From assembly GCA_001931875.2 (NCBI GenBank), contig MSJH02000219.1:1-30711 (forward strand): a stretch of DNA of 30,711 nucleotides, in the 5' to 3' direction. The first letter of the stretch is position 1. The number at the start of each line of letters is the position of its first letter. The notes below the pieces were generated by a model, which saw only the letters and a list, made by a program, of their open reading frames with translations, made no database searches and was not told the origin of the DNA. Of the stretch, positions 9,827 to 20,553 are shown in pieces. This DNA comes from Byssochlamys sp. IMV 00236. Taxonomy: Eukaryota; Ascomycota; Eurotiomycetes; Eurotiales; Thermoascaceae. The position numbers and the translations under genes are program-made.

Positions 9827-11929
9827 ATGGCAACCAATGTAGACACTGCCTTAAATGTATCCAATAAATCAAAATGTAAATACATTTACAGAATGATTGA
9901 AATGATATGCTAACTCTTATCCATATATAGGTATTAGCTGTAAAATAGCAAGTATACCTTGTAATGGTATTTCTTTTATAGAGTGATATATGCAATAGAG
10001 ATCAATCATACTAAGAATGTAATAACTTACTAGGAACTTCTCGACCTTGTGTTAATTGTATATCACTTGGGAAACCAGATACATGCGTTGACAGTTACTT
10101 GGCTAATACAATACAGACAACCAAGAATACCAAAGCAAAAACTCAAAAAAAGGGACATAGACCACATGTCCCGAGTGCATGTAATAATTAAAGTATTGAC
10201 TAGAGAACAAAAAAGAAGACCAACATTACGTATTTAGGTATAAACTGTAAAATAGCACATTTGGCTTGTGATGGTAATAGTAATAATAATACAAATATCT
10301 CTCTTATTCACCTTCTTATATACAGTTTCACGCCCTTGTAAGCGATGCGTCACCTTGAAAAAGGAAGATACATGTCAGGACATTATTCATAAAAAGAGAG
10401 GTAGACCAAAGCGACGAGAACAGAAGCCATATGCAAATAGTGAATATACATATGAGATCATTTACGGCACAATTGAAACACCAGCAATTGTATCTCACAA
10501 TAGAAAAGATGATAGCAGCACTACTATCACAGAAAATCTGGAAATAAAGGCGGCTAACCGTACAAAGCCAATAGCTTTTGTGCATGAGTCATTCCAAACC
10601 AGTTCACAATCTGACAATCATAATCTGACAGTGCATAGTTCAAACATTGCCAAACAACCAACCACTTTCAGTAGTAGCAGCAGCAGTAGCAATAGCACGG
10701 ATAGTAACAACAGTGTATCACTCATAGAGCCAAATGTTGATCAACAAGCACTTTCCATTCTTCAACCTATTCAGACATCAGCTTTAACGTTGCCTCAGGA
10801 AGATCAACAACCATTTCTGATAGATCAATTTAATATATTTAATACCACTACAATTAATGATGAAACTAATAACGACATACAATCTCCACTGCAAAATAAG
10901 GAGGGAAAAGAGATTACCTTGATTTTATCAATGGAGGTATGCTGTGCAAAAGTACCTAATGGAATATATAACGCCTGGGGATACTACCCACAAGAACTTG
11001 CACATCGTTCATTATACGATTTCATTTCACCAAAGGACAATGATCGATTATCACAGCTTCATCGCTTACTACTGGATCATATCGCAAAAACAGCAAATCA
11101 AGGAAATGTTGTGCCGTCAACAGAAAGGAGTACGTCTTTACTTTTTGAGTCTGTTGATGAAGCAAAATTAAAAGAAATTGCAAGTGGATCAAAGTTATAT
11201 TCAGATACAATCCATGTGAGGATGAGATCAGGCGAATATAAACTTCATGAAGTGGTACTATACATCGGCGGAGGACTAGGTGCTGATCTTTATAACCAAG
11301 CGACGCTTTCGAAACAGTACATAGTTGCAATATTTCGAGAACATCAGTATGAAGTATCTACCATAAATCAAAAGAATCCTTGTATTGAATCATTCGAAAA
11401 TACTTTTCAAGCCATGTCAAACTACATAGAGCCTATCGCTGTCTTTTCTCCAATGTCATCTCCTATTACCCCACCAACACCAGCAGTGGATCATTTATTA
11501 AGCAGCCTATCAGCATCGGTAATAGATGACAAGTCGGCCGATTATTGGATTACTGATAACAATCATAATACTGGCGATAACATATTGACATACGCTTCAC
11601 TTAATCGAAAGATATCTACGCCTCATAAGCCTTCTCTAAAGCCGCCAAAATTTAATATTGCTCCCATTACAACAGCACCGACCTCTTCGATATCAAAGTC
11701 ATCCATCAGCCTTAATCCGTTACTGAATCGATTTGCTTCGTCTCCTGCAGTGACTCATCCAACCCACCAGTACTTTTTACAAACATCAAGTAGTACACTG
11801 AATGCAGCAGCTTCAGCAGTCAAAAGTAGTAGATCTGTATACAGTATATCTGGGTCATCTAATAGAGATAACAATACTATATCTTCTGGCAGAGCAATAG
11901 AAATGAGTATTCGATCTCTACTTTGTTAA
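9827..11929 (+). CDS. Transcription factor: two tandem Zn2Cys6 clusters plus PAS domain (ERT1/AcuK-like)
   Basis: Five exons: 9827-9875, 9931-9966, 10034-10180, 10238-10273, 10326-11929; phases agree, 623 residues. Cluster 1 (residues 17-46) has spacing C-x2-C-x6-C-x6-C-x2-C-x8-C (CISC, IPC, RPCVNC, DTC). Cluster 2 (78-106) has C-x2-C-x6-C-x5-C-x2-C-x8-C (CINC, CKIAHLACD, RPCKRC, DTC), followed by the basic stretch HKKRGRPKRR. The AHLACD form is typical of the ERT1/AcuK/AcuM/RDS2 group, regulators of gluconeogenesis and non-fermentable carbon use. A PAS-type domain follows at about residues 285-425 (WGYYPQELAHRSLYDF...HVRMRSGEYKLHEV...YIVAIF). Linkers are rich in Ser, Thr, Asn and Gln. The first Cys codon of each cluster is split T|GT by an intron. 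The start ATG is preceded by an in-frame TAA. It is nuclear by family; target genes are unknown. Confidence 0.85.
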
Positions 11930-12167
11930 ATAAAAATATATACTTGATACCATTTAATGAGCCACATCTTTTAACGCGCTTAGACTCAAAAAGCCGCTGG
12001 GCTTTTCTTTATTAAATGGTTGTACGACTACACCCTACCGCATGCTTCTAATTTTGGCTGATCATCTTGATTTAATTGGTCAGCCTATTTCTGCGTTTAA
12101 TTTTATTTATAAGACCTTCACTAGTCTTGCTCCGCTTTTCCCCCTCTTTCTTCATCTCCCAACCCAA

Positions 12168-13417
12168 ATGTCTGAAAACGTCATCGCCAGTGTTGAAACT
12201 TTAAGCAAAGCTACAAACATGTCTCCTGAAGAATATAGAGCAAGAAAGGTTGCTCTTATTACAGGTAAAAAAAAAGGGCTTCATTATTTTATAAAGAAAA
12301 AGAGGGCTCATACAAAATGTATAGGTGTCACTGGTCAGGACGGTTCTTACTTGACTGAAATCTTGTTGGAAAAGGGATACGAAGTGCATGGTATCATTCG
12401 TAGATCTTCTTCTTTCAATACAGGTCGTATTGAACATATATACAGAGACAGACACGAAACAGGTGAGATATGACTAGCTTTTTTTTTTGGTTCGAGACCT
12501 AACCCTCTCTTTCTCTCTTTTTAGGTGTCAAATTTTTCCTTCACTATGGTGACTTGACTGACTCTACATGCTTGGTTCATATTATATCTAAAGTATTGCC
12601 AACTGAAGTTTACAATCTTGCAGCTCAATCTCATGTCAAGGTCTCTTTTGACATGTCAGAATATACCGGTGACGTCGACGCTCTTGGCACACTTCGTTTA
12701 CTTGATGCTATCCGTACTTGTGGTTTAACCGATCGTGTTCGTTTCTATCAAGCTTCTACCTCTGAACTCTATGGTAAAGTAGTTGAAACACCCCAAAAGG
12801 AAACAACACCCTTCTATCCCCGTTCCCCTTATGGTGTAGCCAAGCTTTATGGTTATTGGATTACGGTCAACTACCGTGAATCATACAATATGTTTGCCTG
12901 TAATGGTATTCTATTCAACCATGAATCACCTCGTCGTGGCCGTACCTTCGTTACCCGAAAGATTACTCGTGCTGTCGCAGATATCCACTTGGGACGTCAA
13001 GAGTGCCTTTATCTCGGTAATATTGATGCTAAGCGTGATTGGGGACATGCTCGTGATTATGTCGAAGGTATGTGGCTCATGCTGCAGCAAGATCAGCCTC
13101 AAGATTTCGTCTTGGCTACTGGTGAAACACACACAGTCAGAAGCTTTGTCGAAAAGGCTTTCAAGGTGACTGGACGTACTATTGTTTGGGAAGGTGAAGG
13201 TGTGAACGAAGTTGGTAAAGACGCTGAAACAGGCAAGGTCCGTGTGCGTATTGACCCCAAGTACTTCCGTCCTGCTGAAGTTGATCTCTTATTGGGTGAT
13301 CCTACAAAGGCAAACACAGAATTAGGCTGGAAGCGCAAGGTTACTTTTGACGAATTGGTTACTGAAATGGTTGTTGCTGATATTGAAGGAAGTCTCAAGT
13401 CTTCAACTTTGGTGTAA
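12168..13417 (+). CDS. GMD: GDP-mannose 4,6-dehydratase
   Basis: Converts GDP-D-mannose to GDP-4-keto-6-deoxy-D-mannose with NADP, the first step to GDP-L-fucose in the cytosol; fucose is a known constituent of Mucorales wall polysaccharides. Three exons (12168-12264, 12325-12462, 12525-13417) give 375 residues, the usual length. The Rossmann motif GVTGQDG is at 33-39, split by intron 1 after the first Gly base. The active site fits the short-chain dehydrogenase family: T157 and E159 in STSELYG, Y181 and K185 in [15 protein letters not shown] and [11 protein letters not shown] are family signatures. The ATG at 12168 follows a pyrimidine-rich leader; an in-frame ATG at 12042 would add 42 residues without family support. 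It is convergent with UTP18, stop codons 57 nt apart, with an AATAAA-like signal just after the stop. Codons are richer in C and G at third positions than neighbouring genes, suggesting good expression. Confidence 0.97.
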
Positions 13418-13474
13418 AATAATAAAAAAAGAATATATTGTTTTATAATGTGTAGAAACACTGCGTATTTATTG

Positions 13475-15338
13475 TTAATCTTTAAGTGCATAATGCTTTA
13501 ATGTGTATAGCAGAACCTTGCCTTTCTTATTAGCAATGGCAAGATAATCACTATTTGGAGAGAAGGCAACACATTTTACTGTGTTCAGGGGTGTTCCATC
13601 TGTGGGCCAGTTGGCATATGCTGTGCCGGTTGGAACATGGATCACTCTAAGTTGTTCTCTCTTTGATTGACTTGAAATCACCATCAATTGGGAATCATGA
13701 TTAAATAATATATTGTTAACTCTAGTAGTTAATGATTCGATCACTTTGAAAGGCTTGGGGTTTATCGATTCTGGTTCCAGCACAGATCTATCATAAACAT
13801 TGACAATACCAGTAGATGATCTACAGAAGGCTATTAGTTTTTTTTCTTTTTTTCTTTTTCTTTAAGTATGATCTTACCCTGTAGCATAGTATCTCTCATC
13901 TGGACTGACACGAATAACGGAAGGTCCAATACAGCCTTCATCATTCCATCGCTTCATACATTCTTTATTTTGAACATCAAACTGGTATACTTGTCCTTCA
14001 CCACTAAAGCCAAAGAGATAATTTCCATCTGAGCTCCAAGAGACCGATTCTACTGTTTTATTCACCTTCAGATTGCAGTACCATTTCTTTGTTGAGTAGC
14101 TCACGACAATAATGACACCACTGACACCCAAGAAAGCAATGTATCGTCCACAGGGACTGATGGAAAACTCTTCTAGTGACTTTTCTTCTCTGCCCCAGAT
14201 ACCAGGACATCTGTCAATGATACCAGTTTGGATGTTGTATATATAAAAGTAACTGCGTCTACCGCTGACAACAATTTCATCTCCAGAAGGATGAAATTCT
14301 GCGTGATAGATTGGCATATCCTTAAATTTAACCGATTGAATCTTGGGGTTAATTTTGCCGTCTATTTGAAATAATCGTAACACTTTATCCAATCCACCCA
14401 CTAACATGACTTGTGCATTAGGATGAAAAGAAATACATGTGATACCTCTCTATAAATATACATATAAGTAATGGTTGTCAAGTTTGGCTTTTCCAAGTTA
14501 CCTGAGATAATGAAGCTCGGTTAGCATCTTTTAGACGCATGATATCCAATCTCTTGGGAGGAATAGCTTTCAAGTTGGATCGCTTATTTAAGATGCCCAT
14601 TGTACTCTTTAATAAATCAATTCTTGTTTCTTCGTCTAACTGATCATCTGCTTCTGCTTCCTCTTCATCACTGCTATCATCTGCCTTGCGCTTTCTTGAT
14701 TCCGATTTGATTTCTGAAGGCAGTCGAGCCCAGTCAGGTTTAGGGTGTAATCGATTAAATCTAGAATGGTTTGTTAGAAGCTGATCTGCCTGTAAAACAT
14801 ATATAAAATAACGTTACTGTCTACGTAATCTTCGAGTGTATTCAGCACCATCAATAACATCTTCATCAATGTCGTTTCTTAACTTCTTTGTCATATTTGC
14901 AGCTTTCAATGATATTTGTAACTTTTTATCGTCATCATCTACCCATGCTGCTTTGGTAAGTGCATATCTATCTTCATCGCTGTCACTATCTTCTTCACTT
15001 TCTTCATCAGAAGTGTCTTCTTGTTGTTGTGTTTGTTGTTCTGCTTCATAATCAACTTCATCGTCATTATTTCCAGTGAATGGTCCTGAATCGAAAAAGA
15101 ATGTCTAATTATACATATGAAATAAGAACCGTAGTCAAGTGAATATCATATGTTTTCTTACTGCTTCATTAATATCTTCTTCATCGTTAACTTCTGTTTC
15201 ATCAACTTCATCGTCTTCCTCCTGCTCTAATTCTTGTCCTGTCTTGGACCAAAGATCCTCTGTATTATCACCAAATAGGAGATCTTCTAATTGTTGTTCG
15301 CTATCGTCTTTCTTTAATTTTTTATTAACATGAACCAT
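13475..15338 (-). CDS. UTP18: UTP18, SSU processome WD40 protein
   Basis: Component of the U3 snoRNP/UtpB complex in the nucleolus, needed for early 18S pre-rRNA cleavages. Five minus-strand exons (15162-15338, 14818-15104, 14502-14760, 13878-14449, 13475-13820) give 546 residues; human UTP18 has 556. The N-terminal third is highly acidic (residues 20-130) and includes FFFDSGPF and the family motif EYTRRLRRQFNRLHPKPDW, which fixes the second intron (14761-14817, branch TTCTAAC). A basic stretch KRKAD follows. The WD40 propeller starts near residue 242: RGITCISFHPNAQVMLVGG, LRLFQIDGKINPKIQS, FHPSGDEIVVSG, FSISPCGRYIAF, SWSSDGNYLFG, ending in NKKGKVLLYTLKHY. The ATG at 15338 is followed by VHVNKKLKKDD. 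Divergent from the methyltransferase gene across 839 bp, convergent with GMD. Confidence 0.95.
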
Positions 15339-16177
15339 TTTTTAAGATGCTGTAAAATTAGGAAAAAACCAAAAAGTTCAACTGAATCAGGCTTTAAAGG
15401 CATGAATGAAATGCGGTCACGTTAAGCCACATTTACACTCCCCCTCTTTTCCCCTTTTGCTATTGAACTTTGCTGTCTTTTACATAAAGAGCACTACATA
15501 GATATGGGAATATAAATCTAGCTTGTTAAGTGCAGAGTGCGATCATATACTTATTAAGCTAAAGAACGCTTTTATCGATAAGGAATATATATTGATATTC
15601 TTGTGCCTCCTTACACCTAAGGACTGCATCAGAATTGAAACTAAGCAAATCTGTGCTATTATACATGCTTTTAAAAGCAAGTTTAATAATTAAGACCAGA
15701 GAAGGAACTAAAGAGTCATGTGTCGATGTTGAACAAGTCATTACAAAGTATTACTCTAGTTTGAACGCAAATAATAACCATAATATAAAAATTTAGAGTC
15801 CTTTATCCAAGCCGACAGGGACACAAGTAAGGTCTATGCTCTAAATTCCTGCTTTAATATGCTTGCTTCTTTTCTTCAACCCTTTATATATATCTGATCT
15901 AACGGCTTAAAAGAGAAAAATTATCATCTCGATATGAAAGTGATCCTGTACACAAACAAGCTTCACCTATTTTTCTTAGATAGTGCCATCTACTAATGAC
16001 TGTTGTTTTACACAAATGTTGTATTTTGTTACGTGTTGTAATACACATCAATAACATTCTAACTCATTTAAAAGCAATCACGTACTGAAAGATTTTCACC
16101 TTTTTAAAAAAGATACAATTTTGAAGGTCCCTTTAAAATAAGCTTCTACGGTAAGCTTTTTCTTTACGTGATAAACG
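15339..16177. other. Divergent promoter region
   Basis: Intergenic sequence between the divergently oriented UTP18 and methyltransferase genes. It should hold both promoters. A pyrimidine-rich block (15434-15480) lies near UTP18. I could not identify a specific transcription-factor site with confidence, and I see no third gene. Confidence 0.45.
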
Positions 16178-17498
16178 ATGGGTAGTTGTTTTTCCACCTC
16201 ACAGAAAGCTAAAAGTGTACCAAGCAAGCATAAAACTATAGGCCAAAAGGATTCTTTTAGCAAAAAGATGACAGCAAACCAAGATAATGTGTCTATAATT
16301 ATTGACAACACTACGGCTATCAATACAAAGCGAGAGTTTCATAACGAGGAATCATCCACTTATTGGCTGCCAAAGGATGATGAAGAGCAAATGAGACTTA
16401 CAGGAGTATAAGCAGATAGTATAGTACATACATGGTTTATTAATCATTTTATATAGCAACACTATGCTTTCAAGAGTCTATATGGAGGGTAATGTCTTTA
16501 CTGTATGTGAACTAAAGCTACTAACAAGCTTACTTCTCTTAAAGCAATGTACTGCCCAGTGTAACAAAAGCTTTGGATTTTGAAAAAGGAATCACCGTGC
16601 TTGACGTAGGATGTGGTTCTGGTGTATGGATAATGGTAAGAGACAGCTTGAATTATGCAAGTTACTGTATCCAATTAGCTTTACTTGTCGATGATTTTTT
16701 GAATAGGATATGGTACAAGACTATCCTAACTGCACCTATCATGGATGTGACATTGCCGACGCAATACACAAGAACGTAAATGTAAATCAGTTTACGTTTA
16801 CTTACGGAAACGTGGTGAAGGGGCTTCCGTATGAGGACAATGTTTTTGACTTTGTTCATATGAGATTCTTTGTTCTTGCACTTCGCGAAGAAGAAGAATG
16901 GCCAGCCGCCATTAGCGAAATAATACGAGTGACTAAACCAGGAGGAATGATACAAATGTCAGAAATTGGATTCGAAGTATGCACTAGTAGATCAATACGT
17001 AGCTCAAGCATTAACCCTGTATGTTTATAGCTTCCGGAAGACTCTTCTAACTTGTTTTACAAGGTTGGCGTAGCCAGTAAGTTTCATCATCTGCATATTC
17101 AAATACCACAAACAATTCCTTAATTCATTTAGTTAGAGATACCTGTGCAGCAAGAGGACAGAATGCATATATAGGGACTGAGCTGAATAATATGCTCGTC
17201 AAAAATAACAATATAGAGATTGTTCAATCTGAGGACAGAATTTGCGACATGAGTAAGTAAATAAAATAATATAGGTAACAATATATTTAGATCAAATATA
17301 GGTTCGGGCACACCTGCAGCAAAGAGACTTACTTGGAATGCTTTAGAATCAGTAAGGAGTATGAAGCCTGTAATGGGTCCATTGATGGGGATAAGCACCA
17401 TGGAGGAATTGGATCAGTTCTTGAAAGAATTAAAACATTGCATAGAAACAAAAGAGAGCTTATTTAGGTTCAATTCGGTTGCTGCCCAAAAGCTTTAA
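16178..17498 (+). CDS. Class I SAM-dependent methyltransferase with N-terminal lipidation signal
   Basis: Seven exons (16178-16405, 16457-16488, 16545-16635, 16707-16976, 17031-17076, 17133-17252, 17302-17498) with matching phases give 327 residues. Motif I VLDVGCGSG is at 105-113, an acidic residue ends strand 2 (HGCD, 132), the post-motif LPYEDNVFDFVHMR and the strand-5 motif VTKPGGMIQMSE complete a methyltransferase fold of the UbiE/LaeA-like type (Methyltransf_25/11). The substrate is unknown. The N-terminus begins MGSCFS: Gly2 and Ser6 fit the N-myristoylation rule and Cys4 is a candidate palmitoylation site, followed by about 60 polar, basic residues. This predicts attachment to a membrane, unlike most relatives, which are cytosolic or nuclear. 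The exon structure is well supported by branch points such as CTACTAAC before exon 3. Introns are 51-71 nt. Confidence 0.85.
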
Positions 17499-19421
17499 GT
17501 TAGAGATCAAATATTGGGTGTTGGTTTAACGAAATAAAAGAGCAGCTAAAAAGGCACATGTTACTTTTGACATTCACGTTGTTTGGACAATAAGAGGAGC
17601 ACTTTTCAGCAAAGATTGCTACTGTTAGCCATCACAAATGTATGTTGCAAGTTTCTCAGCAATAACATAAATCTTTCCTTTTAGCTGTACCATAGACAAC
17701 TATTTTCCTGCATATAAAGTAAAAAGAAATTCAAGGAAACATACCAGCCTTTTAGATATATTATTGAAGACTTGTATTAATAGGCAATCATCTTCACAAG
17801 CTCTTCTTTTTTGAGTTTGTCCAAACAATATTTTCTGTTCATTTTGTTATATTTTCTTCAATATTCCTAGATTTGTAGATGAACGCAGATTTATTTTGTA
17901 TACCTTGTTAGTAGTTGCCTTGAAACATATAAATAAATATTTGTTTGAGCTTTTACAAGTGATCAAAATTAAATTGACTTGTTAAGGCAGGAACCACACT
18001 TAGAAAACACACGAAAAGATAAAAGCATCCACTGATTAATAGAAGATTGCTATTTATGAATAAAAAGGGACAATAAAGGAAGACATGTTCTTAAAATGCA
18101 AGTAATTTTATGAATGAATTAAAGGATACAGATTGTTTCTATGGTAAAGGGTGAAAGTGCTATTAGTAATAGAAATCAACAGTGGAATCGGTTGTAGCTG
18201 ACTTATGCTCTTGCAAGTAATGCATTCACTTTTGAATAAATCCAAATTTAAGGACCTTTGTTACATTACCAATATCCAACCATTTCCTTTGGTAAAAACT
18301 GCTTCCTGTCATGGTTTCTGTGAATCTATCGTTTGGTGAAGGTTCGAAGAATTGTATTTTTGCACAATTTCTTTTTCTTTTTCTTTTATAAAACATCTCA
18401 ATACCTGTAACTCTTTGGCATTTACTAAGCTCAAGTAGCCAAGCTATCAAAGACTTGGCTTGTAATAGAAATGAAGCAAAGTTTGAAGAAGTCATTATTA
18501 AAATAGCAAAATAACTGAAGCAATCGATATTTACAACACACTACCTCACTTTTAAAAATGACCATATTACAAAGTATCCCAAACAATATTGTAAAAGCTA
18601 CAACTTCCATATCAGAAAATGAACTATTCAATACCTACAATAACTCTATTTTCTTGTTTATCATTTCTGATCTAAAAAAAATATAATATTACGATGGTCA
18701 AGCAATAAACCAAGGAAAACTACACAATACATTAGTGCACGATTTGATTCGTGTGGTGATACTTGGCAAATTTATGCTATATGTTAGCACTTTGCATTTC
18801 AAATTCATGGATTTTCGAACGTTCTTATTTGATATCTGAAGTTATATTATTTATGAAATTGCAAGAATGAACCTCCATGTTCTGCAACATAAATTGCTGT
18901 AATTAGCAAAATAAATAGAATAATAAAACATGCAATAATGCTTTAATACACTGTCAGGCTGAAATGAGTTTATAGGCTGGCGATGAGTTGCATCATAAAG
19001 TTTAGACATTGTTTTATAATTCTAGAGCTGCATATTATACAGAGTCTTTACTTAATGACCGTAAAGATCCAAATTTGACAAAGATTGAATATTCAAATAA
19101 GCAAAATGTATAAAATCTTGAGTCTGTGTTCAAGTGTTTTATATCAAAGAAAAGTTGGCAAGTCGAGCATTTGCAATTTGCGGTGGCGTTTCAATATAAA
19201 CACGTGCTTCCATATTTACCATTTCTTTACAATCTTGGTGTGAGATTACTCCACTACCATACTTATCACAGTTAAACTACTCCTATTATATGTGTATAGA
19301 TATTTTTTAAGTATTAACTCAAGATAAAAAGGTAAACTAGACATGATAAACGCAAAACAAAAAAAAAATTGAAATTGCTATTCAAATAAAAGGGTTGCAA
19401 AATCACAAAATTTGTGTAACA
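17499..19421. other. Gene-poor intergenic region
   Basis: Nearly 2 kb of AT-rich DNA. The only notable item is an 89-codon frame on the minus strand (18226-18495) starting MTSSNFASFLLQAKS and containing KRKRKR; it has mixed hydrophobic and basic composition that could be a gene remnant, but there is no recognisable family and no convincing partner exon, so it is not called. No RNA gene or repeat found. Confidence 0.45.
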
Positions 19422-19494
19422 GCCTGCTTGGCTCAGTTGGCAGAGCGTTGCTCTCGTAAAGCAAAGGTCGGGTGTTCGATTCACCCAGTAGGCA
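19422..19494 (+). tRNA. tRNA-Thr (anticodon CGU)
   Basis: A 73-nt cloverleaf: acceptor GCCTGCT with AGTAGGC (one G-T pair), discriminator A, D-arm region GGCTCAGTTGGCAGAGC, anticodon stem TTGCT/AGCAA around the loop CTCGTAA with anticodon CGT at 19455-19457, and T arm GGGTG TTCGATT CACCC. No intron, CCA not encoded. A TTTT run begins at the base after the discriminator (19495-19498) and is a good pol III terminator. It reads ACG codons. Confidence 0.95.
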
Positions 19495-20553
19495 TTTTGT
19501 CCCTCTTTTCTTAATGTTACACAAAGTCTCCTTTTTTGGTAATTTAAGCCACGGCCATATTGTGAAAATTCTTCAAACATGCTCTCCATTGTAAGTTCCT
19601 ATGTCATTGAATCCAGCATATTTGCACCGAATAATGTATTAGAAGTCGTAATTTCCATGTATTGTGAGTAACAAGTCAATTCTCTTGCGCATTATTCTTA
19701 AAGCTGAAAATTAACTTCGTAATAGACATCATAATTGCTTTAAAAAGATCTCTTTTTTTGAAACAAAGCTAGCCGATTCCAACTCTACAAAGCAACTGTA
19801 TTAGGAGGAGTTACCATACATGAACTAAGTGACTGAGGGGTCATAATGGATCTTATTGAGCTGTAAATAAGAGAGTTTAGCATGTAATGATATATATACA
19901 TTTTTCAAAGCAATGGAAGCGGATAGCTAAAGTAAGAGAGAACTTTGCAAATCTAATAAAGACTTATGTAAAAGCTATAGTGATTTATACTTATGTAGCC
20001 TGATTAATTAAACATAGATGTATTTAAAAAGAAAAAAAGAAAAAAAAGTCCAAAAAGTGGCTTTGTGCTTTTTGTAGCTATGCTTAAAAGCTACTCAGAA
20101 AATAAAAGCTGAGGTTATGTGCCTAGATGTTTTTTATCTACGAAAAGATTTAGAATAAAGCCAAAGTGTTATCAAAATGAAAGTATAATCACAATGGCTG
20201 ATTTTCTTTTTTGAGCTTATAGGAATAGCATAGTTGTTCTAAAACATATCTCCATAATCATCCTTTCAGCTGTGCTTCTTAGGAATCTATCTGCTATAGT
20301 GCAAAAGGAAGTGTTTCTATCTAGTCAATCGGTAAAAAGAAGGTTGAAAACCTGATACATGTCCGCCCTTAGTATCGACGATGATTATAATCGTGTTTCA
20401 TGGTTATCCCACTAGCATAGAAGAATGTGAAGAAGAGATATATTTTATTGTTTTATAATTCTAAAAGCAAAATAAAGCGTGGCTCAGAGAGCATGTATCA
20501 TATTTTTGATCTTCTTTTCACCAATTGACTAACTTATTTAAGTACGATTGTAG
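19495..20553. other. Intergenic, no gene recognised
   Basis: AT-rich sequence downstream of the tRNA, with an A-rich block near 20028-20050. No open frame with protein character on either strand and no repeat found. Confidence 0.45.

Noticed and set aside
10944..11330. Open frames overlapping the PAS region on both strands
   Set aside because: Shadows of the long exon of the zinc-cluster regulator, which has clear domain content.
12042..12167. Upstream in-frame ATG for GMD
   Set aside because: The added residues are hydrophobic and unlike any GMD N-terminus, and the region is pyrimidine-rich like a 5' UTR; start at 12168 gives the family length.
15139..15333. Ser-rich open frame on the plus strand
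   Set aside because: It is the antisense of the acidic first exon of UTP18; the Ser/Thr runs are the complement of Glu/Asp codons.
18226..18495. 89-codon frame (-) with a KRKRKR stretch
   Set aside because: Some protein-like character but no homology I recognise and no splice partner; left in the intergenic note.
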